From: Vandiemenella viatica | Taxonomy: Eukaryota > Arthropoda > Insecta > Orthoptera > Morabidae | Assembly: GCA_031002005.1 (NCBI GenBank) | Contig: CM061921.1 | Span: 121,984,597-122,048,596 of the forward strand | Direction of reading: 5' to 3' | DNA: 64,000 nt | Position numbers and translations under genes: made by a program | The notes under the pieces: generated by a model | The model's input: the letters and a program-made list of their open reading frames with translations, nothing else | The model's database searches: none | What the model was told of the DNA's origin: nothing | Shown: positions 10,941 to 22,734 of the stretch, piece by piece | How positions within the stretch are numbered: position 1 is the first letter of the stretch | Layout: each line of letters opens with the position of its first letter

Positions 10941-13585
10941 TGATACTAGTTGGCCACAGTGAAGACTCATTTTGTACACTTATAGCTGGATGACCAAAGT
11001 GGGTCCCCCTATATAATTTTAACTATTAAAATCATAGTAATGGCTAATAATATTAGGAATATTCGCGTGTCAGAATTTGCAAGTCCGTAGCCAGCAGGAC
11101 GTGCGAGAAAAGTTTCAGTGGACCATATCCGAAATTTTGCCTTTAGGCATAGGGCTTCTGAAACGACACTGGAGAAGCCTATGCTGGCAGAGTGGTGTAT
11201 TCCCCAAGACGACACGTGTCAAAAGGATGGAGGTTCCCCAGAATTACAAGACGCTATCCGTGGCTCGGGCCGTTGAATTTCGAACGGTAACTGGAAATTT
11301 TGTAAATCGGGAGGATCCGAAGACTCTCTAGTAGTAGCAAATCTTTCCGAACGGTAAAATGTAACTCCAGCCAATAAAATTACCTGCTGATGAATAGGAT
11401 TTCTAAGCGAGACAATCAACAATTCTAAATTTACTCACGACCTAAAGTTCTATGAATTTTGTCCCCATGTCGCCGAAAACCACTGAGAGAGGCGTAACTT
11501 GGTCAAGATGGAGGGGGGGGGGGGAGGATGGATGAGCCGACGATCAACGAGAACTCGTGGTCTTACGTTCTCAGCTGTCGAACATAGCAGATGCAGATGA
11601 ACGGAAGCCGATAGTATGGCACTATGTATCAGGAGATCAATTCTCAAACGACTGGTAGCTTCAGCTAAAGTAAGCTCATATTGATTCATAACTACCATTG
11701 TTGCCGTAATTATCACATATAAATTCGATTCTTAGAATAATGACAGTTTGTGCATCATTGATTCAATGAATTATTGCCCTTTAACGGCCTTCGTTGGGAA
11801 ACCTGCTTGATTATGCGGCTCTCCTCCGAACAATTAATTGAGCTATTATATTAAGAGCCGATAGAATTTATAGTGTTGAAAAATGAACAACGTTAATATG
11901 ACTTTTAATTGTTCAATTTATTAATTAAACATTGAAGCATTCTGGCGCTCTTATAAGCCATGTTTGTTTAACCCGTATAACGTGGCATCATTTTGCAAAG
12001 GTCACTCTCTGTTTGTAACAGGTTAAATTTGTTTGATCACTTCGAGAAATTATAAAAATCATCTGTAATATTTTCAGTATGTTTATTTTTTGTCTATGTT
12101 TGGTGTTCTTTTAAATATTTTCATTTATCTGCTCAATGCACGATGAGGTACTGCTTTTTTGAATTTTTGATAACAAGTAACAAATAAATGTCACCATATG
12201 GCAGTTTCATTAGTAAAAGACAACTGTAGCTGTTCACCCTATTTCCTTGAATGATTAATAATTTTATATTCACTGTCGATATCAGATTTAAAATATGCAA
12301 AACCGCTTATTAATTAATTTCATAACCAGTGAAAGCAGTAAGAAGAAGGAAGTTGATTTATTCAGAATAGATAATTAGCAATAAAGGTTCAGCCAAAACC
12401 CAGTATACTAAACACTTCATATAAAAATTAGCTTTTATTTCAAAATTTATAATTTCATTATATTTGGTTTTGATTTGGAATTAGAAACAGATTTGTTTTG
12501 GGTTAATGCATCTAGTAAAATTGATATTCAAACAAGAGTAATATCAGAGCGTGAAACTGTGTAGTTAGAAGAGGAAAAATGCAGAAATATTAAATTCGTA
12601 GAATAGTAAACCCTAATAACAGACTTATAGCTATTAACTTTTGCCTACAAGAAAATTCTGGAGCTTATCAAGAACTTGAACAAACGTATTAATTGGACTC
12701 ATCATGGAATTAGGAAGATACGATCGTTTGGAGCACATTTTTTCACGATGTGATCGATGTTACTGATGTTCATCACAATCTCATTCGGTTCAACATACAT
12801 CCAGCCGTACGGGGTATCACGATCGGGTTATGTTCGTAAGGTGGCATAACTAGTTGTTATCTACGGCCAATCCTCTAGTAATTTAAAATTTCCATTGCAA
12901 ATTATAACAATACAAGGGAATACGCTTTTACTATGAATGTATTGTTTACGTATTTGTGTGGCGGGAGAAAGACTGCTTATCCCATGAGCGAGGCCGTTGC
13001 AGGTGAGACGCGACGCGGGTCACAGGGCGTGAGAGAGCTTCTTCTGATACCAACAAACCTGGAATTTACAAGTATATTACACAAGGAGATCAGTGGTATA
13101 GGTTTAAAACAGTAAGAAAACAAATAAACAAACAAAAATATTTTATTACTTATGATTACAACCACCGCACAGTTAAAAGTGTAATTTAACAAGGATCAGT
13201 TCTCATAAAAAATTACAGATCTTCTAGACGGCATTGATAAATTAAGTTCACAGTTATTGGGATATAATGCGTCAATCTGAGGAAATAATAGTTTAGATGA
13301 TAGTTTAGACATGCAAAAAATCTTGCACGATGCTTTCTCGTGGGGCGAAATAATAACAGATTAAATTAGATTGAGGAAGGTGCTAGCTAATGACGCATGT
13401 GGTCGCTCATCAGTGTAAAGTAAGCACTTAAATATTTTGATTCTGTAAAATAACTGGTTTGACGGTACAGAACAACGTTAAGTCTCCATCGTAGTGAAGG
13501 CTGAGTATGGCGAATTACAAAAATACAGAAGATGGAAACTCGATTATAGTAGGTAATACCATCTGAAATCCGTATCACTAGGGAC
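10941..13585. other. no recognised gene
   Basis: Low-complexity AT-rich DNA with scattered chance frames (84 codons at 11,077-11,331 plus; 88 codons at 11,450-11,716 minus). A run of 12 guanines stands at 11,513-11,524. Nothing assignable to a gene family. Confidence 0.4.
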
Positions 13586-14098
13586 TGACTGATAGTGTCA
13601 TCAGTCTTTCTAATGGTTTGATGTAATCCTCCATCCCTTACTATCTTATGCTAACTTCTACATCTCTACATATCCCTTACAACCCACGTCCTCAATTATC
13701 TGCTTCATATATTCTAATCTCTGTCTTACTCTACAGTTCTTACCTTCTACTGTTCCCTCCACCAGCAAATTAACCAAACCAGCATGTCTCAAAATACGAC
13801 CTACCAGGATGTAAGCTTCTTCCACAAACTTCTTTTCTCACCCATCATTTCCAGAACTCGTTCATTTCTTACTTTGTCCACTAAATTTTCAGCATTCTTG
13901 TGCAGCACCACATTTCAAATGCTTCAATTTTCCTTCTTTCCGGTATTCCTTAAGTCCATGTTTTGCTGTGCTCCACACATGGAGTTTTAAAAGGTTCTTT
14001 CTAATTCCTAGATCAATATTTGAAACTAAGAGATTTCTCTTTTTCATGAAGGCTCTTCTGCTTTTAACGTCATTCCTGCTTCGGCCATCGGTTGTAAT

Positions 14099-14377
14099 TT
14101 AGCTTCCCAAGTCTCCAATTGCATTCAATCGTATTTTTATATTTGATCTACTAGTGTTGGTATCATTTCTGCTACATTTCATCACTTTAGTCTTGCTTTG
14201 ATTTATATTCAGTCCAAAATCTTCCTTCAGTATTTTGTTCATGCCATTCAGCAATTTCTCAATATCCTCAGCCCTTTCGAGTATTAATCTTAAAGCGAGA
14301 ATTGCTTCCCTTGTACCGCAATTTTTCATAAACCCAAACTGATAATCACCTATTATGTCTTTTACTACCCTTTCCAT
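14099..14377 (-). pseudogene. LINE copy 1: RT fingers fused to post-palm segment
   Basis: A 92-codon open piece of the family C reverse transcriptase. It starts with 'GDYQFGFMKNCGTREAI', the RT motif 2 region that normally precedes the catalytic palm. After the short segment ALRLILERAE it continues as 'DFGLNINQSKTKVMKCSR', which normally follows the FADD-containing palm by roughly a hundred residues. The catalytic core has therefore been lost by internal deletion without disrupting this frame. Confidence 0.65.
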
Positions 14378-14421
14378 TCTTCTGTATATTATTCTGGTCA
14401 GTAATTTTGAAGCATGTGATG

Positions 14422-15039
14422 TTAGTCTAATGGTGCGATAATTCTCACATTTGTCGGCTTGTGCTTTCTATGGAAGTTTTTATTAAAATCAGTTGGAATT
14501 TCTCCTGTTTCATAATTTTTTGATATCAGCTTGAATAATCTTTCGATTCCTTCTTCTCCTAGGGATTTAAGAAGTTCTGCAGGGATCTCAACAATTCCAA
14601 CTGCCTTATTTGCTTTCAAGTCAATCAGAGTTCTATTAAATGCTGTCCTTATAACAGGGTCTCTTAAGTCATCAATGATAACATCGCCTTCCTTCCCCAT
14701 TACGCTATTGTTCAAGTCGTCCCCATCATACAGTTTCTCAATGCATTCCTTCCATCAGTTAGCTCAATCGTCTGAGTTTAAAACAAGTTTCCCATCGGCA
14801 GCTTTAATGTTCACACCGCTTTTCTTCATTTCTCAAAAATTGTGTTTGATCATCCTATATGCAACATATACTTTACATACGACCATTTCCTTTTCTACTT
14901 CTTCACACTTTTCTTCTAGCCATTTTGCTTTTGATTTTTTGCATTTCCTGTTTATTTGATTTCTAAACTGCCAGTATTGGTCTCTTCCTGTTTCATCTTG
15001 AGCATTTTTGTACCTTCTCCTCTGATCCATCAGTTCCAA
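14422..15039 (-). pseudogene. LINE copy 1: linker and RT N-terminus
   Basis: Two minus-strand frames (14,833-15,039 and 14,422-14,715) cover the Lys/Glu-rich linker between endonuclease and reverse transcriptase ('RNQINRKCKKSKAKWLEEKCEEVE') and the first RT motif ('KANKAVGIVEIPAELLK', corresponding to the usual GPDGIPAELLK). Stops and shifts separate them. They are contiguous with the endonuclease part at 17.9-18.2 kb if the hAT insertion is removed. Confidence 0.65.
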
Positions 15040-15283
15040 AATTTCATAAAGCCTAATGTTTCTTTACCAGCTTTAATTATTTCGGTCTTTAATGCATTCC
15101 ATTCGTCCTCGGTTGAGTTCATTTCAGAGTTACTTCTTAGACCCAAGAGCACGAGAGTGTTTCAGTTTATCCACTTTCAGTCTGTTCTGCTTATGCTGCT
15201 TCCTTATTCGCTTGAATTTCAGCCTGCACTTCATTACTATCAAATTATGGTCAGAGTCTATGTCTGCTCCTGGGTACGCAACG

Positions 15284-15291
15284 GTCTAGAA
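15284..15291 (+). repeat. target-site duplication, left copy (GTCTAGAA)
   Basis: GTCTAGAA directly precedes the hAT left terminus and recurs exactly at 17,787-17,794 directly after the right terminus. Eight base pairs is the diagnostic TSD length of the hAT superfamily. Confidence 0.9.
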
Positions 15292-17786
15292 CAGAGATGG
15301 CCAACCCGCGGCCCGCGGGCCGCTTGTGGCCCGCGGTAGGTCATTTTGTGGCCCGCGGAGCTGGATCATTAATTCATTATATACCTAAGTTTTGACTTTC
15401 AATCGTGATATCTACACTAAGTTAAGCTGATATTCAACCAAGATCACCGCTCGATTGATCTTGCATGGATGGACGGTGCGGGTGTACAGCCGAGCCTTAT
15501 GGCTTATGTTCCTGTAACTTTAAGCGCGTTAAGGGTTCGCCTGACTGATTCTTGGAACGCTTGCGTCGGTTATTGACCTCCTAGCAGTTCATGTTTCCAC
15601 TCATACATGGAATTACGCTCTTTGTTTTGATCGTTGTATTTGATTCGAAATGCATTGTGTACATTCCATTTGTCTGCTGTACTGTTGTATTTGTGACGTG
15701 TTGTGATCGACTTTTAAGAACTAGTTTCTGTTTTATAAAAGGCGTGTGTATGTAAGTATTAGTATTGTTAAAAATACGTGATATTTGTGTTGTTGCAACT
15801 TAACCGAATATGTTCCCATTATTATTATTTTTAAGCGTAGCGATTTTAGTAGTTTCTGCAAAATATAAGCACGTGTCTTTTATTCAGTTCTCTTTCAAGT
15901 TCAATTAAATAATGGTGTCAACTAGCAAAAATGTTGAATCAAAGAAGCGAAAAGCTGCAGATGAATTGAAAAGTTTTCAGGATAAATGGACAATTACCTT
16001 TTTTTTGTAGAATTTAAAACAATGCCCATATGCTTAATATGCAAAGAATCTGTTTCTGTATTGAAAGATTATAACATGAAACGACATTATGAAACTAAAC
16101 ATGCAAATAAGTTTGATGAGTACCAAGGACAATTTCGATCAGACCAGGTAAATGACTTAAAAAGAAAACTTTCTGCACAGCAACAGATATTCCCTAGCAC
16201 TGCTGGAGAGTCAACATGCCACGTAAAAGCGAGCTATGCAGTAGCTTCCATATTAGTCAAGAAATCGAAGCCGTATCCAGATGGTGAAATGGTGAAGGAA
16301 TATTTGGAGAGCATCGTTGAAATTATGGGTCCTGAAAAGAAAAAGTAATTATCAAAAATAAGCCTTTCTCTTCAAACTATTACCAGACGTGTGGGAGACA
16401 TTGGAAAACATATTGAAGATAATTTTAAAAGCAGAGCGCCTGATTTCGTATATTGTTCTCTAGCATTGGATGAAAGCACAGATCTAACAGATACTGTCCA
16501 AGTAGCGATTTTCGTAAGAGGTGTTGATATCCATTTAAACAAAACAGAAGAATTTGCGGCTCTATATCCACTTAAGAACACTACAACTGCACGCGATTTG
16601 TTAGAGTCAGCTAAAGGACAGTAACATTAAATCGTTTTTCTTTAAAACTTCACAACTTATCTGGCGCGACGACCGATGGAGCTCCAGCAATGGTTAGAAA
16701 ACATGAAGGTTTAGTAAAACTGATTGAAAATGAAGCTTAAAAACTTGATAATACCTCATTATTAAATTTACATTGCATTATTCATCAAGAGAATTTATAT
16801 GCCAAGTCTTTAAAAATGGATCATGTCATGAATGTGGTTATCAAAATAGTGAACTTCATTAGATCGAAGAGGTTGAACCACCGTCAATTTCAAGAATTCC
16901 TCAAGCATTTCTGACTATAATGACCTTACATTTTATACTGAAGTAAGATGGTTGTCCCATGTAGAAATGTTAAATTTGAAGCAAGAGATACAATCATTCT
17001 ATGCAAGCAAGTATCCCAGAGTTTGAAGACGTGACTTGGATTTGTGACTTCGCGTTTATAATCGACGGAACTAGCCATTTGAATAACCTGAAAATTCGTC
17101 TGCAAGGCAAAGACCAATTGGTTAATAATATGTTTGATTATGTTACCGCGTTTTAAATGAAACTTGGGCTTTGGGAACAACAGTTAAAAAATAAAAATTT
17201 CAATCATTTGTCCACGCTGTCATTGCAAACAGACGTGACACAAGCGTTGGCAATTAAGTACAGTTCATTTGCAACGCCATTCTCCGTTGATATAAATTCA
17301 TTGCCCGGAAATTTGCAAATGGAATATTGTGAATTGCAGTGTGACGCACAGCTTAAGGAGAAATTCCACCAGAGTGGGTTGGAAGAATTCTACAGAAAAT
17401 ATCTGGACAAGGGAGAAATATACTGCATTTTATAAACATGCTTTCGCTATTTGGAAACACTTGTGTGTAAACAGCTTTTCAGCCGGATGAACAGTATCAA
17501 GTCACAACACAGAACACGAATCACCGATGATAAGTTGGAGAACTTTATGCGTGTAGCCACTTCTCTCGGTATTAACATTGATGCCCTTAATTCTGCAAAA
17601 GAAAGTCGCATTAAGATAATTGTATATTTAATTCTTCATTAAATATCTGTATTTCATTTTAAGTGTTTTTTTTTTTAATTCCTAAAAATATTAAAGTATT
17701 TTTTCCAAGAAAGTAATTCATGCTGCCCGGTAGAGAGTGGTAGTTCTAAAATTTGGCCCGGCTGCTGAAAAGGTTGGCCACCCCTG
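15292..17786 (+). mobile_element. hAT transposon (GTF2IRD2/Charlie8-like), complete ends
   Basis: A 2,495-bp element with imperfect terminal inverted repeats. The left end is CAGAGATGGCCAACC; the right end, read inward, is CAGGGGTGGCCAACC, 13 of 15 identical. Both continue into GC-rich sequence ending GGGCC. The 8-bp duplication GTCTAGAA flanks it. It encodes a decayed hAT transposase on the plus strand (15,986-17,642). It sits inside LINE copy 1, and the paralogous LINE copy 2 at 32.8 kb has the uninterrupted site. The TIR sequence is shared with the MITE at 48.2 kb. Several stops and shifts indicate inability to encode an active enzyme. Confidence 0.9.
15986..17642 (+). pseudogene. hAT transposase, broken
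   Basis: Frames in order: 15,986-16,348 holds an N-terminal BED-type zinc finger (CLIC followed by RHYETKH, i.e. CxxC...Hx4H) and the segment 'FRSDQVNDLKRKL', as in GTF2IRD2-like transposases; 16,391-16,624 holds the first catalytic Asp region ('LALDESTDLTDT'); 16,670-17,150 is riddled with stops; 17,157-17,435 is the region before the dimerisation domain; 17,451-17,642 is the C-terminal dimerisation part ('FSRMNSIKSQHRTRITDDKLENFMRVA'-like, shifted). The product would act in the nucleus, binding the TIRs and catalysing cut-and-paste movement. At least four frame breaks make it inactive. Confidence 0.8.
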
Positions 17787-17794
17787 GTCTAGAA
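17787..17794 (+). repeat. target-site duplication, right copy (GTCTAGAA)
   Basis: Exact repeat of 15,284-15,291, directly after the hAT right end. LINE sequence resumes with CTTGATTCCTGAATC, as at 32,871 in LINE copy 2. Confidence 0.9.
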
Positions 17795-17959
17795 CTTGAT
17801 TCCTGAATCTCTGTTTGACCATTATATAATCTAGCTGATATCTGCCTGTATCCCCGTTGACGTTTCCAGGTGTATATCCTTCTTGTATGGTTCTTAAACA
17901 GTGTGTTTTCCACTACTAGCTTATATCATTCACAAAATTCCAACAACTTGCTTCCTCGC

Positions 17960-18190
17960 TCATTTCCTTCTCCTAGACCAAAACTTCCTACAGTATTCCC
18001 CTGTTTTCCTTCTCCCACTATCGGCATTCCAATCACCCATGATTATTAGATTTTCCTCCCCCTTCACACATTGGATTAATTCTTCAATTTCGGTGTATAA
18101 TTTCTCTATTTCTTCGTCATCTTCCTGTGACGTTGGCATATACACTTGTATTAACGTTGTTGGGGTAGGCTTTGTTTCTAACCTCATCAA
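17960..18190 (-). pseudogene. LINE copy 1: endonuclease domain
   Basis: A 76-codon minus frame with a beta-strand 'LIQVYMPTSQED' and the apurinic-type endonuclease motif 'NLIIMGDWNADSG', which places catalytic Asp and Asn of the exonuclease-endonuclease-phosphatase fold. This domain nicks target DNA in LINE retrotransposition. The matching piece of copy 2 (32,865-33,179) has decayed to GDQN. Confidence 0.75.
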
Positions 18191-18875
18191 AATAATCCTG
18201 TCACTAAACTGTTCACCCGCTTCCGACTTTCTTATTCATTACAAGTCCTACACCAGTGACTCCTTTGTGTGCTAATTATCCTGTGTTCCCAGATCAGAAA
18301 TCCTGTGCGTCCTTCCATTTAATCTCGCTAATCTCAACAACATCTAACTTAAGTTGTTCCATCTCCGTTTTTAGATTTTCTAACCTACGTGCCCTATTCA
18401 GACTTCTAACATTCCACGCTGCGACTCGTAGAATGTTTCTATCCATTCTGATGAGTGCTTCTGAGCAGTCCCCACCCGGAGATCCGATTGGGGGACTATT
18501 TTACCCAGGAAGAAGCCATCATGATATATGTAATTTGAGAGGATTACATGTCCTCGGGTTACCCTTCGGGTCTTTAATGAAGTAGTTTCCCATTCCCTTC
18601 TGTCTTTCCATGCCGTTGATCATTTCTGATTCATCCGCCTTTAGGGGCCGTTTCCAACCCCAAGGGTAAAAGGATGCGCTGGACCTCTCCCCGCTCTTCC
18701 GCTATCCTTTCGGAAGCCGTTGGTTAGCAGTGGGTGACTCCTTATACCGGGAATCATTCAGTGGCCAGAGCCTCGTTCGTGCAAACAGGGTGTACCATGT
18801 GAAGGAGAGATTGACATTTGGCTGGAAAAGGATATTATAGTCTCCCCAATTCTTTACTCCCCAGTGTTTATTCAT

Positions 18876-19607
18876 TTCTTATTAAAACAATATATTTCCG
18901 CACTAACGTATAAAGATTGTAGTGATGATGGCGTAAAGAAGAAAGGGGTGGAATGTACAAACGTAGATTAACTGCTGCAATGGAGGGAAGAACGAAACTA
19001 AAAGTTTTCGAATGTTACCTTTAATATTGTACTGTCTAACTTGCAAGTCGATGTTCGTAAATAATGAACTAAGGGTTGAAGAATTGCAAACAATTTCTTG
19101 TTGGTAAATATTTTTGTGAACAGAAAGAAATTTTGTTTTATTTTTAAATTTTGCTTGAGATTCGCAGCAGTATGGCATTACTTCCTTAAAGGAAAAGGTG
19201 AATACTTGGAAGCTACATTCAAAATTTGGCCCTCAGAAAATATTACCAATTTCTTTTCACATCGCACCCCCTGTTAACGAATTCTTTGACATTCCGTGTT
19301 GCTAGAATGTTACTCACGGAAAATAAGAGTTACCCGGTATTTAATCCCTTACCCGAAAGACACTTTGATAATCGCAAGCCACAAATTAAATTTTCGCAGT
19401 TCATTGTGCACAATCACGTCTGATTTCTCTTGACATGCGTTCCGTACCACCAATATAGTTGTTTAAAGATTTCTCAACCAATATGTAGCCTTCCGGCATA
19501 GTATATATCTGTGGTTTGCGCTGCTGGGTTAAGTACAACATATATTTTTTCTGTCATTTTAACCTAAATATTTAATGCTTATAACTTAGTATCTTATCTG
19601 CTATGGT
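18876..19607. other. no recognised gene
   Basis: AT-rich spacer. A 91-codon minus frame at 18,903-19,178 has no recognised motif. Confidence 0.35.
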
Positions 19608-20230
19608 CAGGGGTCACCAAACTTTTTATCCTGTCGACATAGAATATTTACATTCTTATTGATCCCCCGATTAAGTATTTAGTAAAAACTAAATCATTTT
19701 TGACATTTCGAATGCTAAGCAATAGGAGACCTGCAGAACAACCCAACGAAAAAATTTCTAGTTCTCGTAACTTATAAAATCCACCCAATAACATTCAAAG
19801 AAAAAGAAGATATTTTTTCCGTTATTGTAGTCTTAAAAATAAAAACAAAATAACGGATAGATGAAAAGTTGCCTATAGTTCTTAAACCGTACGTGTCATA
19901 AAAATAAAATACACATTTATGTTTGAAAATTTAACATAAATTATATTAGATAAAAAAGCTCTAACTGTCATTTTGCAAATACTATGTTAACATACCCTTT
20001 TATTAAAATAGTTGATATTAATGGATTGATATGTCCGAAGAACAGCAGCATGATTATTGATATTCGGTTGAAATCTGGTAAGTTTTAGTCGCAAATCACC
20101 ATTGTTTACCAGGTTCAATCCGTTTCTCTGTTTTGATAAAAGCGCATTCGCGTTGCTGAAACCTGCTTCAACCACGTGTGAAATCGGGAAGACAAGTAAG
20201 AAAGGTTCGGCTGCTGCTCTGAGCTTGTGG
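19608..20230 (-). mobile_element. hAT relic (C-terminus plus terminus)
   Basis: The left edge CAGGGGTCACCAAAC has the look of a hAT terminus. Inside, on the minus strand at 19,987-20,175, a 62-codon frame reads 'EAGFSNANALLSKQRNGLN', matching the conserved dimerisation region of ZBED5/FAM200-type hAT transposases ('CEAGFS...KxRNRL'). The N-terminal parts and the second terminus are not seen, so it is a truncated copy. No TSD could be matched. Confidence 0.55.
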
Positions 20231-20561
20231 TCTTTAGTAGCAATATTGTTACTGCTCCAAAATTAATTGCGGTTTTATTTTTAAACAACGCATAAGTTTC
20301 GAGAGCTACACATATTTCAATCAGTTCATCCTCTAAGACAGGTTAACTACCTTCATTATGTATTTGTTAATAAAATGGAGTAGCAAACAATGATAGTGAT
20401 AACTATGGAATCAAATTCTCAAGGGAAATTCATAGGAATAAAAACTAGAAAATGAATTTAAAAGTTCATCATAATATTTATTCATTAATATATTCATTAA
20501 ATATATTTTAGCTGTGCACAAAAGATTTATTATTATTTTTTAAATTTATTATTAATCAGTA

Positions 20562-21060
20562 TTAACTGCGCAATTCAAAAACTGTACTGCGCTTTGCTTG
20601 CTTGGAAATGAAACGATTCAATAATTTTTCCAAATCAAGTTCGTTAGTAAAGTTGCTATGTACATGTAATATAGCAATGTTATTTAATCGATCTTGCAAC
20701 ATTGTTGATCTTATGTAACTCTTGAGTCGGCGTAAGACCAAAAAACTTCGTTCATTTGAACAGGGTGACCCGGGAATTGTAATGAGTAGTCGGATGAAGC
20801 GCATACTCTGGTATGAGTCCTCTAGTCTATTCGTACTTCTGTATAAAATCTACAACCCCTCTTAAATTTTTTGCCTCCTCATCTTGCCTTTTCAAAAGTT
20901 GCAAAAACATGTGTCTATCACTGAGCAATCTTTCTTGGTCAAAATCATGATTATAGAAATTTATAATTTTTTCTACATTTGTGGGCTGTCCCAGAGCGAA
21001 TCGTTCTAATGATTTGAAGAACTGGGCGGAATCGTTGTCGAATCGACTCTTTAACGACAT
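20562..21060 (-). pseudogene. hAT transposase C-terminal half (ZMYM1/TTF-type)
   Basis: Two adjacent minus frames: 20,827-21,060 (Asp/Phe-rich segment 'FFKSLERFALG...VEKIINFYNHDF') and 20,562-20,804 with 'SNERSFLVLRRLKSYIRST' followed by 'DRLNNIAILHVHS', the hallmark dimerisation domain of zinc-finger MYM/TTF-type hAT proteins. They are separated by one stop or shift. This family differs from the 15.3 kb hAT and from the 19.6 kb relic. The DDE residues upstream are missing. Confidence 0.7.
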
Positions 21061-21117
21061 TAGTACTTTTTCATAAACTTCAAAATAAGATCTGCGGAAA
21101 AAAAATCTTGAGGTGTA

Positions 21118-21240
21118 TGAAATGCTCTCGGGTGACTAGCCGAGTCAAGAATGCGTTGTCACACGATATTTCGGCGACTAAATTCATTGTCGCCATCTTC
21201 TGGTGACACAAACTCGTATATATAGATATACTACCCTGTG
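21118..21240 (-). mobile_element. possible Penelope-like terminal-repeat remnant with hammerhead-like core
   Basis: On the minus strand a segment reads CAGAAGATGGCGAC, a short loop, then GTCGCCGAAATATCG. The GGCGAC/GTCGCC pair forms a perfect 6-bp stem bracketed by a CTGA-type box and GAAA, the same arrangement as in the other PLE ends of this window. No PLE protein is adjacent. Confidence 0.35.
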
Positions 21241-21334
21241 TTACCAGCTGTAAGTGTGGCTGAAACTTTTGCGTATAATGGGTCTATTGGCCCTTACGCA
21301 TAAATACACAAATAAGTTTAAGTAGTGTAATATA

Positions 21335-21378
21335 ATATATACACGCGTGTGTGTGCGCGCGCGCACGCGTGTGTACGC
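21335..21378. repeat. 44-bp strictly alternating purine-pyrimidine tract
   Basis: Every base from 21,335 to 21,378 alternates purine and pyrimidine, mostly CG and TG/CA steps, with a near-palindromic core. Such sequence is a strong candidate for Z-DNA formation. It is also a simple repeat prone to slippage. Confidence 0.85.
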
Positions 21379-21929
21379 CACGTACTTTCTTACTGGGAAT
21401 GTAAGGGAGTTCTGTTTTTCTTCCGCAAGTCCCGACCATAAGATTTGAGACTTCAGCTTCTGTTTCCGTTTCTGCATCTTTTGTAGCGAAACCAAAAAGT
21501 AAATCAGATTAAACAGAACTGATGTCACTGGGTACTGCGGTGCTGTTTGAGATAACTTCAGTTGAGTGAGCGCCGACAATAGGTCAGAGTGGTAACGTAT
21601 CGGTGAGGGTTCCTTCTTTGTGCATTGTGTAGAGTCCACTGACGATCAACTTGGCTGCCAACTTTGATGCCGTGTTGAAGTCCATGTTGAACGTCTGTAA
21701 GTAGGTTCATGTTGAGATCCGGTTAGAGTTGGGATCAAAAAATTTCGTATTTGGTGGGCGACCTTTTTGTGGCGTCTGTGGGGAAGTTAACAACACAGTT
21801 TTTAGTATCAGTTGTTAACTTTCAACTGTTCTGTCAATGTTATTGTTTTCGATTACTGTAAGTTTTCGTTTGACCAGATGTTATTTGGACTACTTACTAC
21901 TGTTTGAGATCAAAACTGTTTCGAATATG

Positions 21930-22240
21930 GCAAGTATACCAAAAATTCAAATCTGGGTGAATTTTTTGAGACGCTACTCAAGTTGTGGAAATCTGAAATT
22001 TTTAAGGATCGCAACAAAAAGAAGAATGCGTGAAAAATTCATTGTTCTTTTCCAAAAAATTGGGCTAAATACGAATATTCACAGTTTTAAGGAAAAAATA
22101 AGAAATATTAGAACTGGCTACCGGAGGCAATTGAGAAACATAGAACTGAGCTAAAGGTTTGGAGCCGGAGCCAAAGAGAGTACAGAGAGTATGTAGCATG
22201 TTACTTCGACGTTACCAGGAAGTTAAAATTCCTTAAAAAT
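21930..22240 (+). pseudogene. MADF-domain fragment
   Basis: With one frame shift the plus strand reads 'EFFETLLKLWKSEIFKDRNKKKNA' and then 'KIRNIRTGYRRQLRNIE', followed by 'KVWSRSQREY'. This is the order of the MADF (Myb/SANT-like in Adf-1) domain: F(I/F)E.., LW..., KDRNKR, (I)N(L)RT.YR.EL. MADF proteins are DNA-binding factors. In transposons a MADF protein accompanies PIF/Harbinger transposases, but I see no Harbinger transposase here. It could be a pseudogene of a host factor. Confidence 0.45.
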
Positions 22241-22734
22241 AAAATTAAAAAAAACAGCAACTTTAGTTCATAACACTACAAGTCACTTTCTTCCAAGAAT
22301 TTGTGGCGATATAGCGTTGAAAATTTTTAAATCCTAGACGCTCCGACCACTAGCTAAAAGTATCGGGGTTGCGAACGACCATTCGTTCACAGCAATAAAA
22401 TCCACATGGTGGTGTCCTTTTAAGTAAACTTTCGCAATTTGTCCTACAATTCATTCAAGGGTTTATTTTCCAGTCTTAAAAATTTATGAAAATAGTCAGC
22501 TTTAGTGACGTGTATCTCCGTCACTAAAAATTGAACGGAGAAATCTGTGCAGTTTTGATGCCATTCCTTTGAGACCAGCAGGATGTATCTCATTCATCTT
22601 CACACAACTCTCTTAAAACTAAAAACTGCAATTCTCAGTCACTCATTTTTCACAAACTACGCTCTACTATAACCAAAATGCTTAAAACTGCAATAAAAAA
22701 TAATAGAAAGTAGCAAGAGAAATCATCCGGCAAA

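Larger units (their letters stand above)
13590..18875 (-). mobile_element. LINE copy 1 (family C), interrupted by a hAT element
   Basis: A non-LTR retrotransposon reads right to left. Its 5' part is at 17,790-18,875: endonuclease with the motif GDWNADS at about 18,010-18,040, and a 5' untranslated-like segment ending near 18,870. Its linker and RT N-terminus lie at 14,420-15,040, and its RT C-terminus and 3' end at 13,590-14,380. The hAT element occupies 15,292-17,786. After removing the hAT, about 2.8 kb of LINE remains. The RT finger pattern 'FMKNCGTREAI' jumps almost directly to a post-palm block (about 14,100-14,260), so the segment with the FADD catalytic motif is deleted. Numerous stops and frame shifts show it is long dead. 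Clade is uncertain. The 3' region resembles RTE/craniofacial-protein-2-like annotated insect LINEs. Confidence 0.75.

Noticed and set aside
14531..14959. 142-codon plus-strand frame
   Set aside because: It is the antisense of the LINE copy 1 linker and RT start, which read convincingly on the minus strand.
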